The notes beneath the pieces are model-generated. The model saw nothing but the letters and a program-made list of their open reading frames with translations. It searched no databases and was not told where the DNA came from. A DNA stretch of 44,536 nucleotides. Origin: an uncultured Oscillospiraceae bacterium. Lineage in GTDB: Bacteria; Bacillota; Clostridia; Oscillospirales; Oscillospiraceae. A program made the translations under genes and the position numbers. The stretch covers positions 1 through 44,536 of the forward strand of contig CALWWP010000008.1 in assembly GCA_944385275.1 (NCBI GenBank). The letters run 5' to 3'. This document shows positions 8,608 through 16,676 of the stretch, piece after piece; the first letter of the stretch is position 1, and the number at the start of each line of letters is the position of its first letter.

Positions 8608-9438
8608 ATGCTAACTGTTGTTTATGCGGTAGTTGTTCTTGGACTTGTTGCCGCTGTTTTTGGATTTATCTTAGCCTATGCTTCTAAAGTATTTGCTGTA
8701 AAAGTAGATGAGCGTGAAGAAGCAATTGCCTCTATTTTGCCCGGTGCAAACTGCGGCGGATGCGGCTATGCCGGCTGCGGAGCCTATGCCGCTGCTATAG
8801 CGGCAGGCAAAGCTCCTACAAATGCCTGTGCCGCCGGTGGAAATTCCGTTGCGGCAAAGATTGCAGAGATCATGGGTACTGAATCATCTGACATTTCTAT
8901 AAGAAACGTTGCATTTGTAAAGTGCGCCGGTGGCGACAACACCCAGCGCAAATTTGACTATCTCGGTTTAAAGGACTGCCTTTCCGCTTCACGAGTTGGA
9001 GGCACCGGACCGCTTGCCTGCCCCAGCGGATGCTTGGGCTACGGCAGCTGTGTTGCAGCATGTCCCTTTGGACATATTAGCGTTAAAAACGGCGTAGCTG
9101 TGGTCGACCATGAGAACTGCGTTGGATGCATGGCTTGTGCAGACGCCTGTCCTAAGCATTTGATAGTCAAGGTCCCGTATGAGGCTGATATCAATATTTC
9201 CTGCAGTTCTAAGGAAAAGGGCGCTGCTCTCCGCAAATACTGCAATATCGGATGTCTTGGCTGTCACATATGCGAAAAGACTTGTCAGCACGATGCTATA
9301 CACGTGATTGATAATCTTGCAGTCATAGATCACTCTAAATGCACCAGTTGCGGTGAATGCGTTGCAAAATGTCCGCGTCACCTAATTCATGACGCTCGTT
9401 TGAATACTGAAGGCGAAACACCCCAATCCGCGGATTAA
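8608..9438 (+). CDS. rnfB: Rnf complex subunit B (ferredoxin-accepting polyferredoxin)
   Basis: 276 aa. An N-terminal membrane helix (about residues 4-28) is followed by the RnfB-type cluster motif with C49, C52, C57 and C74, then several ferredoxin motifs: CVAACP, CVGCMACADACP, CLGCHICEKTC and CTSCGECVAKCP. This polycluster subunit takes electrons from reduced ferredoxin. The gene order C-D-G-E-A-B is the acetogen/Clostridia arrangement. AAGGAGGG precedes the ATG. It is the last gene of the operon, and a strong terminator follows within 11 nt. Confidence 0.95.
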   Translation: MLTVVYAVVVLGLVAAVFGFILAYASKVFAVKVDEREEAIASILPGANCGGCGYAGCGAYAAAIAAGKAPTNACAAGGNSVAAKIAEIMGTESSDISIRNVAFVKCAGGDNTQRKFDYLGLKDCLSASRVGGTGPLACPSGCLGYGSCVAACPFGHISVKNGVAVVDHENCVGCMACADACPKHLIVKVPYEADINISCSSKEKGAALRKYCNIGCLGCHICEKTCQHDAIHVIDNLAVIDHSKCTSCGECVAKCPRHLIHDARLNTEGETPQSAD

Positions 9439-9448
9439 TCAAAAATAA

Positions 9449-9490
9449 AAGCGGCACATGCTTCAATATCATGTGCCGCTTATTTTTCTT
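9449..9490. terminator. Terminator between convergent rnfB and murC
   Basis: AGCGGCACATG (9450-9460) pairs with CATGTGCCGCT (9470-9480), 9-nt loop, followed by TATTTTTCTTTT on the plus side and an A/T-rich run on the other. Serves the rnf operon and probably also murC. Confidence 0.85.
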
Positions 9491-10873
9491 TTATTGCGCT
9501 CTGCAAATATTCTCTCCAACCTTGTAAATATCCCCTGCACCAACAGTTAAAATAATATCTCCCTCTTCAGCAATTTCCCTAAGTCGCTTTTCAAGCAGTT
9601 CAAAGTTCTCGCAAAAAACACTGTTTGGAATCTGTTCTGCAAGCTGCTTTGATGATATACCTATCGTATTCTTCTCGCGCGCAGCAAAAATCTCTGTAAG
9701 ATATACTATATCTGCCTGCTTCAGCTCTTCAACGAACTGATCAAACAGAGCCTTTGTGCGGGTGTATGTGTGCGGTTGGAATGCACATATGAGTCTTTTA
9801 TATCCTCTTTGGCGCGCGGCTTTAAAAAGTGCCTTCAGCTCACTCGGATGATGAGCATAGTCGTCATATACATCAGCGCCGTTTACGGTCCCCTTAAATT
9901 CAAATCTCCTTCCGGCGCCTCCAAATTTGCTCAATCCCCGCTTTACCGCATCTCCTGATACCCCTAGAAGCATGGCAGCTGCCGCCGCTGCTGTTGCGTT
10001 CATAATATTATGAGTACCCGGAACTCTCAGTTCTATATCTGTAAAAATTTCTCCTTTGTATACCACATCAAAGCTTGTGATCCCGTCGTCCTTTACCTCT
10101 ATATTATCAGGACGGACATCTGCACTTTCTGAAGTTCCAAAAGTCAAAACCCTTCTCTCTATGCCATGAAGAGCATCTACAGTATTTTTGTCGTCTGCAT
10201 TTGCAATCACCCAGCCGGTATCTTTTGGAACAAGTTCAGCAAAGCGGCGAAATGAATTTTTTATATCCTCTATACCACTAAAAAAATCAAGATGATCTTC
10301 ATCTATATTCAATATAACTGCTATCGTCGGAAAAAAACTCAAAAATGAATTGTAATATTCGCAAGATTCCAGTACAATGGTATTACCGTGTCCTACTCGA
10401 TATCCTGAATGCAGCAAAGGCAGAGTGCCCCCTATCATAACGGTAGGATCTCTATCTGCTTCCATCAGTATATGTGTAGACATAGACGTAGTCGTAGTCT
10501 TTCCATGTGTGCCTGCAATACACAGGGCATTGTCATATTCACGCATAAGAGAGCCCCACGCTTGAGTACGTGCAAAAACCGGTATTCCTTTTGCGTGTGC
10601 TGCAGCTATCTCCGGATTTTTATCGTGCACTGCTGCAGTCTGTACTATAAAATCTGCGCCCTCGATATTTTCCGCTCTATGTCCTATATAGACCTTTATA
10701 CCTAACTGGCGCAAATGTTTGACGGTCTCACTTTCGTTTATGTCTGATCCGCTTATCTCGATCCCCTGACCCATCAAAACTTCTGCCAGCGGAGACATTG
10801 ATACACCACCGATACCTATAAGGTGTCCATGGCTGCCTCTTTTCGCATATTTTTCAAAATCAACTGTGTTCAC
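9491..10873 (-). CDS. murC: UDP-N-acetylmuramate--L-alanine ligase
   Basis: 460 aa, full length. Cytoplasmic ATP-dependent ligase adding L-Ala to UDP-MurNAc, the first step of stem-peptide synthesis. Motifs in order: IGIGGVSMSPLAEVL (about residues 19-33), the ATP loop GTHGKTTTTS (121-130), LESCEYYNSF, NIDEDHLD, DDYAHHP in the C-terminal domain (the substrate-recognising His pair) and a late AFQPHTYTR. GTG start at 10873 with AAGGGGGAG six bases upstream. It stands alone rather than in the division cluster. Convergent with rnfB and divergent from the glycosyltransferase. Confidence 0.95.
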   Translation of the reverse strand: MNTVDFEKYAKRGSHGHLIGIGGVSMSPLAEVLMGQGIEISGSDINESETVKHLRQLGIKVYIGHRAENIEGADFIVQTAAVHDKNPEIAAAHAKGIPVFARTQAWGSLMREYDNALCIAGTHGKTTTTSMSTHILMEADRDPTVMIGGTLPLLHSGYRVGHGNTIVLESCEYYNSFLSFFPTIAVILNIDEDHLDFFSGIEDIKNSFRRFAELVPKDTGWVIANADDKNTVDALHGIERRVLTFGTSESADVRPDNIEVKDDGITSFDVVYKGEIFTDIELRVPGTHNIMNATAAAAAAMLLGVSGDAVKRGLSKFGGAGRRFEFKGTVNGADVYDDYAHHPSELKALFKAARQRGYKRLICAFQPHTYTRTKALFDQFVEELKQADIVYLTEIFAAREKNTIGISSKQLAEQIPNSVFCENFELLEKRLREIAEEGDIILTVGAGDIYKVGENICRAQ

Positions 10874-10912
10874 GGGCTACTCCCCCTTAAAGCATTGAGC
10901 TTTTGCCGAAAT

Positions 10913-10941
10913 ATTATATTACGTTTCCAAGCAGAATACAA
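10913..10941 (-). promoter_or_regulatory. Sigma-A promoter of murC
   Basis: Minus strand: -35 TTGTAT (10941-10936), 17-nt spacer, perfect -10 TATAAT (10918-10913). Confidence 0.65.
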
Positions 10942-10984
10942 TAGTCATATTTAAATAATTCCTTTTAATGAAAGGAGCTTTTTT

Positions 10985-12103
10985 ATGCGTATTCTCATCG
11001 TCAGTGTTACAGCCGGCTATGGCCATCATTCAACTGCCAAAGCAATAGCCGAAGAACTTCAATCCAGAAATATTGACGTCATCGTAGAAGATCTTTACAA
11101 ATGCACCAGCACATTTCTGTACGATCTGGTAGACCACGGATATCTCTTCTCTACTAAATATATTCCCCGTCAATTTGGAAGTGCATACAGTTATTTAGAA
11201 GGAAATGAAAAATTTAGCCGTTTTCTCTCTTTCGTTTCAGAGGATTCGCGAATAGCCAGAAAATTTGCCGAATACATACGTTCATATGATCCCGACCTCA
11301 TAGTGTCAACACATATATTTGCCGCTCAGGTACTCGATGAACTAAAGCGCAGATCACTTATTACCGTGCCGGTAATTGGCATAATTACCGATTACTGTAT
11401 CCATCCATTTTGGGAAAGCTGTACGCATTGCGATTACACTGTTACCGCAAGCGAACTTCTTACATATATAGCAAATAAGCGGGGTATACCAACGGAAAAG
11501 ATACTCCCCTATGGTATTCCAGTTTCAAAAAAATTCAATACCTGCATATCAAAATCCGATGCGCGAGCCGAGCTCGGATTGAGAGATGATTTGTACACCA
11601 TTTTGGTCATGTTTGGAAGCATGGGCTATGGTAAAGTGCTGCCTATCATTGCAAAACTTGCCGAACTCGATATTCCGATGCAGATTGTCTGCATATGCGG
11701 TAACAACAAGACCCTATACCGCAATCTTCATCTTTTAAACGTCAATGTTCCCCTGACCATATGCGGCTTCATAGACAATGTGGATCTGTATATGGACGCT
11801 TCTGACTGCATAATTACAAAACCCGGCGGATTGACGGTAAGTGAAGCTATGGCAAAAAAGCTTCCAATGATACTTATAAATCCGATCCCAGGCCAAGAAG
11901 AACGCAACTCAGATTTTCTCGTCAACAACGGAGTTGCTCTGCGTGTAAATAAACATTTTTCCATATCCGAAGCGCTTTATTACCTTTTTTCCAATCCGGA
12001 TCGCCTTCCACTTATGCAGAAGACCATAGAGCTCATCGCACATCCCGATGCATCCAAAAAACTGTGCGACTTTATTGTTGAGCTTATAAACTATAAGAAA
12101 TAA
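10985..12103 (+). CDS. MGDG-synthase/UgtP-type glycosyltransferase (probable processive diacylglycerol glycosyltransferase)
   Basis: 372 aa, GT-B fold, GT28/MurG-like. The N-terminal MGDG-synthase domain opens with RILIVSVTAGYGHHSTAKAIAEEL, the family's glycine/histidine loop for the acceptor lipid. The C-terminal half contains LVMFGSMGYGK and the nucleotide-sugar site KPGGLTVSEAMAKKLPMIL (about residues 281-299). Members make mono- or diglucosyl/galactosyl-diacylglycerol, the membrane glycolipids that can anchor lipoteichoic acid. GAAAGGAGC precedes the ATG. Monocistronic. It is not MurG: the N-terminal domain differs. The sugar donor cannot be told. Confidence 0.85.
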   Translation: MRILIVSVTAGYGHHSTAKAIAEELQSRNIDVIVEDLYKCTSTFLYDLVDHGYLFSTKYIPRQFGSAYSYLEGNEKFSRFLSFVSEDSRIARKFAEYIRSYDPDLIVSTHIFAAQVLDELKRRSLITVPVIGIITDYCIHPFWESCTHCDYTVTASELLTYIANKRGIPTEKILPYGIPVSKKFNTCISKSDARAELGLRDDLYTILVMFGSMGYGKVLPIIAKLAELDIPMQIVCICGNNKTLYRNLHLLNVNVPLTICGFIDNVDLYMDASDCIITKPGGLTVSEAMAKKLPMILINPIPGQEERNSDFLVNNGVALRVNKHFSISEALYYLFSNPDRLPLMQKTIELIAHPDASKKLCDFIVELINYKK

Positions 12104-12132
12104 CCTGCATTTGCTGCATAGCTAAAATACAG

Positions 12133-12160
12133 TTGACAAATGCAAGTATTATGCTATAAT
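12133..12160 (+). promoter_or_regulatory. Sigma-A promoter of folC-folT
   Basis: -35 TTGACA (12133-12138), 16-nt spacer, extended -10 TGCTATAAT with TATAAT at 12155-12160. Predicted start near 12167, giving a 236-nt leader before the folC ATG. Confidence 0.8.
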
Positions 12161-12232
12161 GATGTCAGAGTTCCGTGTTATTGTTTTTGATGCGGTTTCT
12201 CGCTTTACAATTTTATAAAGTTTTATACTATA

Positions 12233-12331
12233 TGTCAGAGTAGAGACTTGTGCATTAAGTGCCTCAGGATGGGAAGTAGCCTGTGGACGAAAAACTTTTT
12301 AGTTTGTGGTACGGTCTCGCATCCGCTGGCA
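12233..12331 (+). promoter_or_regulatory. Tetrahydrofolate (THF) riboswitch aptamer
   Basis: The leader contains the conserved THF (folT-motif) blocks in the right order: AGAGTAGA, GCATTAAGTGCC, GGATGGGAAGTAGCC, GACGAAA, then GGTACGG and GCATCCGCT. P1 is formed by TGTCAG (12233-12238) with CTGGCA (12326-12331). P2 is GAGAC (12243-12247) with GTCTC (12314-12318). It sits upstream of folC-folT, one of the known genomic contexts of this RNA class. In known members, binding of reduced folates lowers expression of folate uptake and modification genes. An open frame beginning at 12283 runs through this RNA and into folC; it is not the real start. Confidence 0.92.
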
Positions 12332-12369
12332 CAAATTTTGGTTTATCGGCAAGGTGTATTTGCTATTTT

Positions 12370-12402
12370 CCTCCCTTTGTGTCAGCAAAGGGAGGTTTTT
12401 TT
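12370..12402 (+). terminator. Riboswitch expression platform: terminator hairpin containing the folC Shine-Dalgarno
   Basis: CCTCCCTTTG (12370-12379) pairs with CAAAGGGAGG (12386-12395), 6-nt loop, followed by seven T residues (12396-12402) and then directly the folC ATG at 12403. The 3' arm is also the folC Shine-Dalgarno (AAAGGGAGG). The same hairpin could therefore stop transcription and hide the ribosome site. About 39 nt separate the end of the aptamer from this stem, room for an antiterminator pairing. Confidence 0.85.
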
Positions 12403-13692
12403 ATGACTTATGAACAGGCGCTGGAATACATACTTTGCCCCAGCGACTCCTACAAAGCTCACGATCGCAATACAACTCGTCTTATTCTAGATAAGCTTGG
12501 AAATCCGCAGGACAAGCTTCGCTATGTACACATAGCAGGTACGAACGGAAAAGGCTCTGCTTCCGCTTTTATTAGTTCAATACTCCGCTGTGCTGGCTAT
12601 AAGACCGGTCTGTACACATCCCCATATATACAGCGTTTTAATGAACGCATTCAAGTAAATGGTCAGCAGATCCCAGATGATCGTCTTGCTGCAATTGCCG
12701 AGCGCGTACAGGCCGCCGATGAGTCCCTTGCATATGACGGTGCGCGTCCTTCAACTGTTTTTGAAAGGATAACCGCAATAGGTTTTGAATACTTTTACGA
12801 AACTCAGTGCGATGTGGTGGTGCTTGAAGTAGGTATGGGCGGGCGACTGGACGCCACCAATGTGATACAATGTCCCGACGCAGCAGTTATTATGAATATC
12901 GGCCTCGATCATACTGAGATCCTTGGAGATACGGTTGAAAAAATTGCCTTTGAAAAGGCCGGCATTATCAAGGAAGGCTGTCAGACTGTGCTTTATGCTC
13001 AGGAACCATGTGTAGAAAACGTCATCTCAGATGTATGTAAAAGCCGGAGTTCAACTCTGCACATAGCAGATTACCGTTCAGCAAATGTGCATTCATGGAC
13101 TCTCCATGGCACAGTCTTTGACTGGGGCAAATACAAAAATCTTGAGCTTTCTCTTCTTGGCTCATATCAAGTTTCCAACGCCATCGTCGCGCTGAAAACT
13201 ATAGAGGTATTGAATGAGCAAGGCTACAGTGTCTCCGAAGATGCCATACGTATGGGGTTAAAAACAGCTCATTGGCCCGGCCGTATAGAACTGCTACGTA
13301 AATCCCCTTTTGTGCTGGTAGACGGTGCTCACAATCCTCAGGGCACAGCTGCATTAGTTGAGAGTCTTCGCAAGTTGGTCCCTGACCGCAAAATTTCTTT
13401 TGTTATGGGAGTCCTTGCTGATAAAGACTATGAGTCCAGCATCCGCATCGTTCTACCTATTGCGAGGCGTTTTTACACGGTTACACCTCAATCTCACCGT
13501 GCTCTCAGCTCTGACGCCCTTGCTGACGATATTCGCGCAAATGCACATCTGCAAGTGACTACATGTGACAGCATAAAAAACGCTCTTGACCACGCTCTCC
13601 GAGATGCTTCGCCGGAAGACGTCATATGCGTTTTTGGTTCCCTATATCAAGTTGGAGAAGTAAGATCATATTTTGGAAAGGAAGAGTTTTAA
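12403..13692 (+). CDS. folC: Folylpolyglutamate synthase / dihydrofolate synthase
   Basis: 429 aa. Mur-ligase-family enzyme that adds glutamates to folates (and, if bifunctional, glutamate to dihydropteroate). Seen: VHIAGTNGKGSASAFISSIL (ATP P-loop), TSPYIQRFNERI, VLEVGMGGRLDATN, and VDGAHNPQG in the C-terminal domain, all typical of FolC. The start is ATG at 12403 with AAAGGGAGG seven bases upstream. A frame open from 12283 crosses the riboswitch and would add 40 residues unrelated to FolC. Followed with no gap by folT, so folate capture and retention share one riboswitch-controlled mRNA. Confidence 0.95.
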   Translation: MTYEQALEYILCPSDSYKAHDRNTTRLILDKLGNPQDKLRYVHIAGTNGKGSASAFISSILRCAGYKTGLYTSPYIQRFNERIQVNGQQIPDDRLAAIAERVQAADESLAYDGARPSTVFERITAIGFEYFYETQCDVVVLEVGMGGRLDATNVIQCPDAAVIMNIGLDHTEILGDTVEKIAFEKAGIIKEGCQTVLYAQEPCVENVISDVCKSRSSTLHIADYRSANVHSWTLHGTVFDWGKYKNLELSLLGSYQVSNAIVALKTIEVLNEQGYSVSEDAIRMGLKTAHWPGRIELLRKSPFVLVDGAHNPQGTAALVESLRKLVPDRKISFVMGVLADKDYESSIRIVLPIARRFYTVTPQSHRALSSDALADDIRANAHLQVTTCDSIKNALDHALRDASPEDVICVFGSLYQVGEVRSYFGKEEF

Positions 13693-14235
13693 ATGAAAAC
13701 AAAAATTGATAGCCGCTATATAGTTATGACGGCCCTGCTGATCGCTATGCAAATAGTCCTGCGACGTATCCTGTCTTTTAACACGCTTATGAACTCCGTC
13801 GGTTTTGGCTTTGTTCCAATTGTCATTTCCGCCATGTGCTATGGTCCTGTAAATTCGGTGATAGTGTACTCAATTGCCGACATCATAGGTTCAATTTTAT
13901 GGCCAACTGGTCCATATTTCCCCGGATTTACCTTGACCGCTGCTATTTCCGGACTGATTTATGGCTTACTGCTCTATAAAAAGCCGCAAAAAACCTCTAC
14001 TGCTATCTTGTTGTCCTTTGTAGCATCTCTTCTTGTCGCCTTGATCGCCACCTTGGGTCTAAATTTGTTCTGGCTGTGCAACTTCTTTGATCTCAGCCTT
14101 GCTGCGCTTCTCCCCTCGAGAATCTCACAGGCTGCTGTAAACATCCCCGTACACACTGTTATTACTTCACTTATGTGGCTTAAGCTTTATCCAATGCTCG
14201 AAAAGACCGTGCTGCGCAACCGCATCAGTGCTTAA
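13693..14235 (+). CDS. folT: Folate-specific ECF transporter S component
   Basis: 180 aa, about six membrane helices. FolT-type S components capture folate at the membrane and associate with the shared EcfAA'T module, which is not in this window. The start MKTKIDSRYIVMTALLIAMQIVLRR and the loop SFNTLMNSVGFGFVPIVI followed by YGPVNSVIVYSIADIIGS are typical of the FolT branch. The ATG is one base after the folC stop, and GGAAGAG lies inside the folC end. Co-transcription behind the THF riboswitch supports the folate assignment. Its last 11 nt overlap the convergent gene at 14225. Confidence 0.88.
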   Translation: MKTKIDSRYIVMTALLIAMQIVLRRILSFNTLMNSVGFGFVPIVISAMCYGPVNSVIVYSIADIIGSILWPTGPYFPGFTLTAAISGLIYGLLLYKKPQKTSTAILLSFVASLLVALIATLGLNLFWLCNFFDLSLAALLPSRISQAAVNIPVHTVITSLMWLKLYPMLEKTVLRNRISA

Positions 14236-14608
14236 AAACTTGTTTCCTAAGCAATCGGCTTATATACGTCGCCGGAATGCTCAGAGCAAACCAGAGGGCC
14301 GAAAACAGCAGGCATATTTGCCCCATTATATTAAATCGCCAATGGGAATAATCCCACACATTTAATTGGAGCCATAAATTTACAATAACACCTACAATAA
14401 ATTCCACGGCAGTTATACAGATGGCGCATATTGCCCAAAGGTAAATTCCATTCAGTCTCCCTGCTGCCAGCACGTAGATAAATGTAAAGCATATACCGCC
14501 TGCTAAAAACATACTCCAGTGCGTAAAGCCTCTGAATATTATTTCTAGCATTGCATATCCGATTGCCCCTATAGCAAATACAGTTGGATACTCAATATAT
14601 TTTCGCAA
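14225..14608 (-). CDS. Small integral membrane protein, CmpB-type (putative ABC-transporter type IV family)
   Basis: 127 aa, about four membrane helices. It resembles the small uncharacterised 'putative ABC transporter type IV' (ABC_trans_CmpB) proteins of Firmicutes through WSMFLAGGICFTFIYVL, ITAVEFIVGVIVNLWLQLNVWDYS and NIMGQICLLFSALWF. Despite the family name no ABC function is demonstrated. It is alone on its strand and overlaps the end of folT by 11 nt tail to tail. The start ATG at 14608 has only a weak Shine-Dalgarno. Confidence 0.7.
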   Translation of the reverse strand: MRKYIEYPTVFAIGAIGYAMLEIIFRGFTHWSMFLAGGICFTFIYVLAAGRLNGIYLWAICAICITAVEFIVGVIVNLWLQLNVWDYSHWRFNIMGQICLLFSALWFALSIPATYISRLLRKQVFKH

Positions 14609-14685
14609 AACAAATCACCATGGCTTACCATTCCCTTACGAGTGCAAAAAGATACACTGTTGACAAAGTTTTTTAAATTTTGCTG

Positions 14686-14714
14686 TTGACAACCGAGTTT
14701 GGGCTTGGTATAAT
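14686..14714 (+). promoter_or_regulatory. Consensus sigma-A promoter of infC-rpmI-rplT
   Basis: -35 TTGACA (14686-14691), 17-nt spacer, -10 TATAAT (14709-14714), all consensus. Predicted start near 14721. As expected for a highly expressed ribosomal operon. Confidence 0.9.
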
Positions 14715-14720
14715 GCCAAT

Positions 14721-14858
14721 GTTAAAAATAAAGTAGGAGCAGCATCTGTGCCCTCACCGTATTTTAATTGAGAAATTACGGTTAATAAGGCTTTTCAATA
14801 GTTATTGTATTGTTATGTCAAAGCGCGGATGCTAAAGTGCATCCGCGCTTTATTTCTT
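14721..14858 (+). promoter_or_regulatory. infC operon leader with attenuator (L20-type leader candidate)
   Basis: A roughly 170-nt untranslated leader that ends in a strong terminator hairpin: AAAGCGCGGATGC (14820-14832) with GCATCCGCGCTTT (14839-14851), 6-nt loop, then ATTTCTT. GCAGCATCTGTGC early in the leader could pair alternatively with parts of the stem. In Bacillus the same operon is controlled by L20 binding to its leader and termination before infC, so an L20-responsive attenuator is the likely meaning here. That is inferred from context, not from a matched L20 fold. Confidence 0.65.
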
Positions 14859-14890
14859 CAAGTTAGTTTTTATTTTGGAGGTGCTTTCAT

Positions 14891-15409
14891 ATCAGTAGCA
14901 TGGATCATCAAGTCAACGAAGACATCAGGGACAAAGAAATACGATTGATTGGAGCAGATGGAAATCAGCTTGGTATCATGCCTCCATCCAAAGCTCTAGA
15001 AATCGCATATGATAACAATCTTGATTTGGTAAAAATTGCCCCCAACTCTACTCCGCCTGTATGCCGAATCATGGATTACGGCAAATTCCGCTTTGAACAA
15101 GCAAAACGCGAAAAAGAGGCGAAAAAGAATCAGCGTGTCATCGATGTTAAGGAAATCCGTATGTCTCCGAGCATTGGCGCCAACGATTTTAATGTAAAGC
15201 TTAAGAATGGCATGAAGTTTTTAGCAGACGGTGACAGGGTAAAAGTTTCTGTTCGTTTCAGAGGAAGAGAGATGACGCACACACACCTCGGAGAGGAGCT
15301 TTTAAACAAATTTGCCGAAAGCTGCAGCGAAATTGCAACTGTTGATAAAAATCCGAAGTTGGAAGGCAGAAATATGACCATGTTCCTGTCGCCTAAAACG
15401 ACAAAATAG
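14891..15409 (+). CDS. infC: Translation initiation factor IF-3 (probable AUC start)
   Basis: 172 aa from an ATC codon at 14891, or 169 aa from the ATG at 14900. GGAGGTG ends at 14883, 7 nt before the ATC but 16 nt before the ATG. IF-3 genes are known for AUU/AUC starts that let IF-3 repress its own synthesis, so the ATC is favoured. Family features: VNEDIRDKEIRLIGADGNQLGIM, PPVCRIMDYGKFRFEQ, the lysine-rich interdomain linker, and the C-terminal KEIRMSPSIGANDFNVK and VKVSVRFRGREMTH. IF-3 binds the 30S subunit, prevents premature 50S joining and checks the start codon. Followed by rpmI and rplT. Confidence 0.93.
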   Translation: MSSMDHQVNEDIRDKEIRLIGADGNQLGIMPPSKALEIAYDNNLDLVKIAPNSTPPVCRIMDYGKFRFEQAKREKEAKKNQRVIDVKEIRMSPSIGANDFNVKLKNGMKFLADGDRVKVSVRFRGREMTHTHLGEELLNKFAESCSEIATVDKNPKLEGRNMTMFLSPKTTK

Positions 15410-15444
15410 CACTGACAGATAGTTAATGGAAGGAGAAAATCAAA

Positions 15445-15642
15445 ATGCCTAAAATCAAAACACACAGTGGGGCTAAAAAAAGATTTAATCTCACTAAGCA
15501 CGGCAAGGTAAAGCGTGCACATGCTTTTAAGAGCCACATTCTTACCAAGAAGAACACCAAGCGCAAGAGAGGCCTCCGTCAGGGTGCTTACGCCGATGTT
15601 ACAAATGAGTCGGCAATCAAACGCATGATTCCCTACAAATAA
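15445..15642 (+). CDS. rpmI: 50S ribosomal protein L35
   Basis: 65 aa, very basic, normal length. [17 protein letters not shown] at the start and a central [20 protein letters not shown] block define L35 (here [16 protein letters not shown]). GGAGG-type site upstream of ATG. Second gene of infC-rpmI-rplT. Confidence 0.97.
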   Translation: MPKIKTHSGAKKRFNLTKHGKVKRAHAFKSHILTKKNTKRKRGLRQGAYADVTNESAIKRMIPYK

Positions 15643-15697
15643 GTAAAATCACACAAACAAAAACAATTATTACTCAATATAGGAGGCTTAATATACT

Positions 15698-16057
15698 ATG
15701 GCAAGAGTTAAGGGCGCCATGATGACCCGCAAAAGAAGAAAAAAGATTTTAGGACTTGCAAAAGGTTACTGGGGTTCTAAGTCAAAGCACTTTAAGATGG
15801 CCAACCAGGCCGTTATGAAATCTCTTTCCTATGCCTATGTAGGACGTAAAAGAAAGAAAAGAGATTTCCGCAGACTTTGGATCACTCGTATAAACGCCGC
15901 CTGCAAGCTGAATGGCATCAATTATTCTAATTTCATGCATGGTTTAAAGCTTGCTGGCATCAATATAAACCGCAAAATGCTTTCCGAGATGGCAACACAC
16001 GATTCAGCTGCTTTTACTGCACTTGTTGAGACCTCTAAGAATGCATTAAAAGCTTAA
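15698..16057 (+). CDS. rplT: 50S ribosomal protein L20
   Basis: 119 aa, normal length. [26 protein letters not shown] and [16 protein letters not shown] are diagnostic. Binds 23S rRNA early in 50S assembly and, in Bacillus and E. coli, represses its own operon, which fits the attenuated leader at 14721-14858. AGGAGGC precedes the ATG. Confidence 0.97.
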   Translation: MARVKGAMMTRKRRKKILGLAKGYWGSKSKHFKMANQAVMKSLSYAYVGRKRKKRDFRRLWITRINAACKLNGINYSNFMHGLKLAGININRKMLSEMATHDSAAFTALVETSKNALKA

Positions 16058-16069
16058 AATTGACACATA

Positions 16070-16121
16070 AAAATCTCCGCAGATGTTTTATTATTCATCT
16101 GCGGAGATTTTATTTTTTCTT
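16070..16121 (+). terminator. Terminator after rplT
   Basis: Perfect 16-bp stem AAAATCTCCGCAGATG (16070-16085) with CATCTGCGGAGATTTT (16096-16111), 10-nt loop, then ATTTTTTCTT. It also stands between rplT and the convergent phosphoesterase gene. Confidence 0.9.
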
Positions 16122-16135
16122 CATATATAAAAATA

Positions 16136-16609
16136 TCATGATAATCTTTTTATATCACAGCTAATTTTACCACTATTTATGTTTACCACCGCGTAGCTTA
16201 GCTCTCCCCCGCTCCCTATAGTACCCGGATTTACTACCCACATTTCTTTGTACATATCACGAAGAGGCCTGTGCGTATGTCCGAACAAAACAATATCTGC
16301 CTGTTGTTCCATCGCATACCACATAAGCTTGTCTAAGCCAAATTTAACATTGTACAAGTGGCCGTGTGTCATCAATATACGCTTTTCTTCAATAGTGATC
16401 AAACGAGTGTTTTCATCGCTCTCAAGCGAAGTAAAATCACAGTTTCCTTTAACTCCTATCATTCGTACCGCAGGATATTCCATTTGTAAGCTCCGCATAT
16501 CCGATATGTGGTCTCCCAAATGAAGGACAAGTTCAGGCTGTTCTCTCAACACTGCCAATTTCATACCATCCATACGTTTATGAGAATCTGAAAATATTAA
16601 AATTTTCAA
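16136..16609 (-). CDS. YfcE/MJ0936-type metallophosphoesterase
   Basis: 157 aa, one calcineurin-like phosphoesterase domain with the full two-metal motif set: FSDSH (residues 6-10), LGDH, GNCD, HGH and GHTH, ending VVNPGTIG. Members hydrolyse phosphodiesters such as model bis-p-nitrophenyl phosphate; the cellular substrate is not known. The start is TTG at 16609 with GAGGTG eight bases upstream; no ATG fits. Divergent from the three-gene cluster at 16677. In many Clostridia this gene follows the rdgB-type nucleotide-cleanup genes, which are not seen here. Confidence 0.88.
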   Translation of the reverse strand: MKILIFSDSHKRMDGMKLAVLREQPELVLHLGDHISDMRSLQMEYPAVRMIGVKGNCDFTSLESDENTRLITIEEKRILMTHGHLYNVKFGLDKLMWYAMEQQADIVLFGHTHRPLRDMYKEMWVVNPGTIGSGGELSYAVVNINSGKISCDIKRLS

Positions 16610-16676
16610 GTTTCCGTCACCTCTTTCCCGTTTACAGAATATACTGAATCAGGACCGCAAAGGGGGGTTATTTTCA

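Noticed and set aside
12283..12402. Extended N-terminus of FolC (40 extra residues)
   Set aside because: The extension reads through the THF aptamer and terminator hairpin and has no FolC similarity; the ATG at 12403 has the proper Shine-Dalgarno.
14660..14665. Second TTGACA upstream of infC
   Set aside because: No -10 box at a proper distance; the downstream consensus promoter explains the operon.
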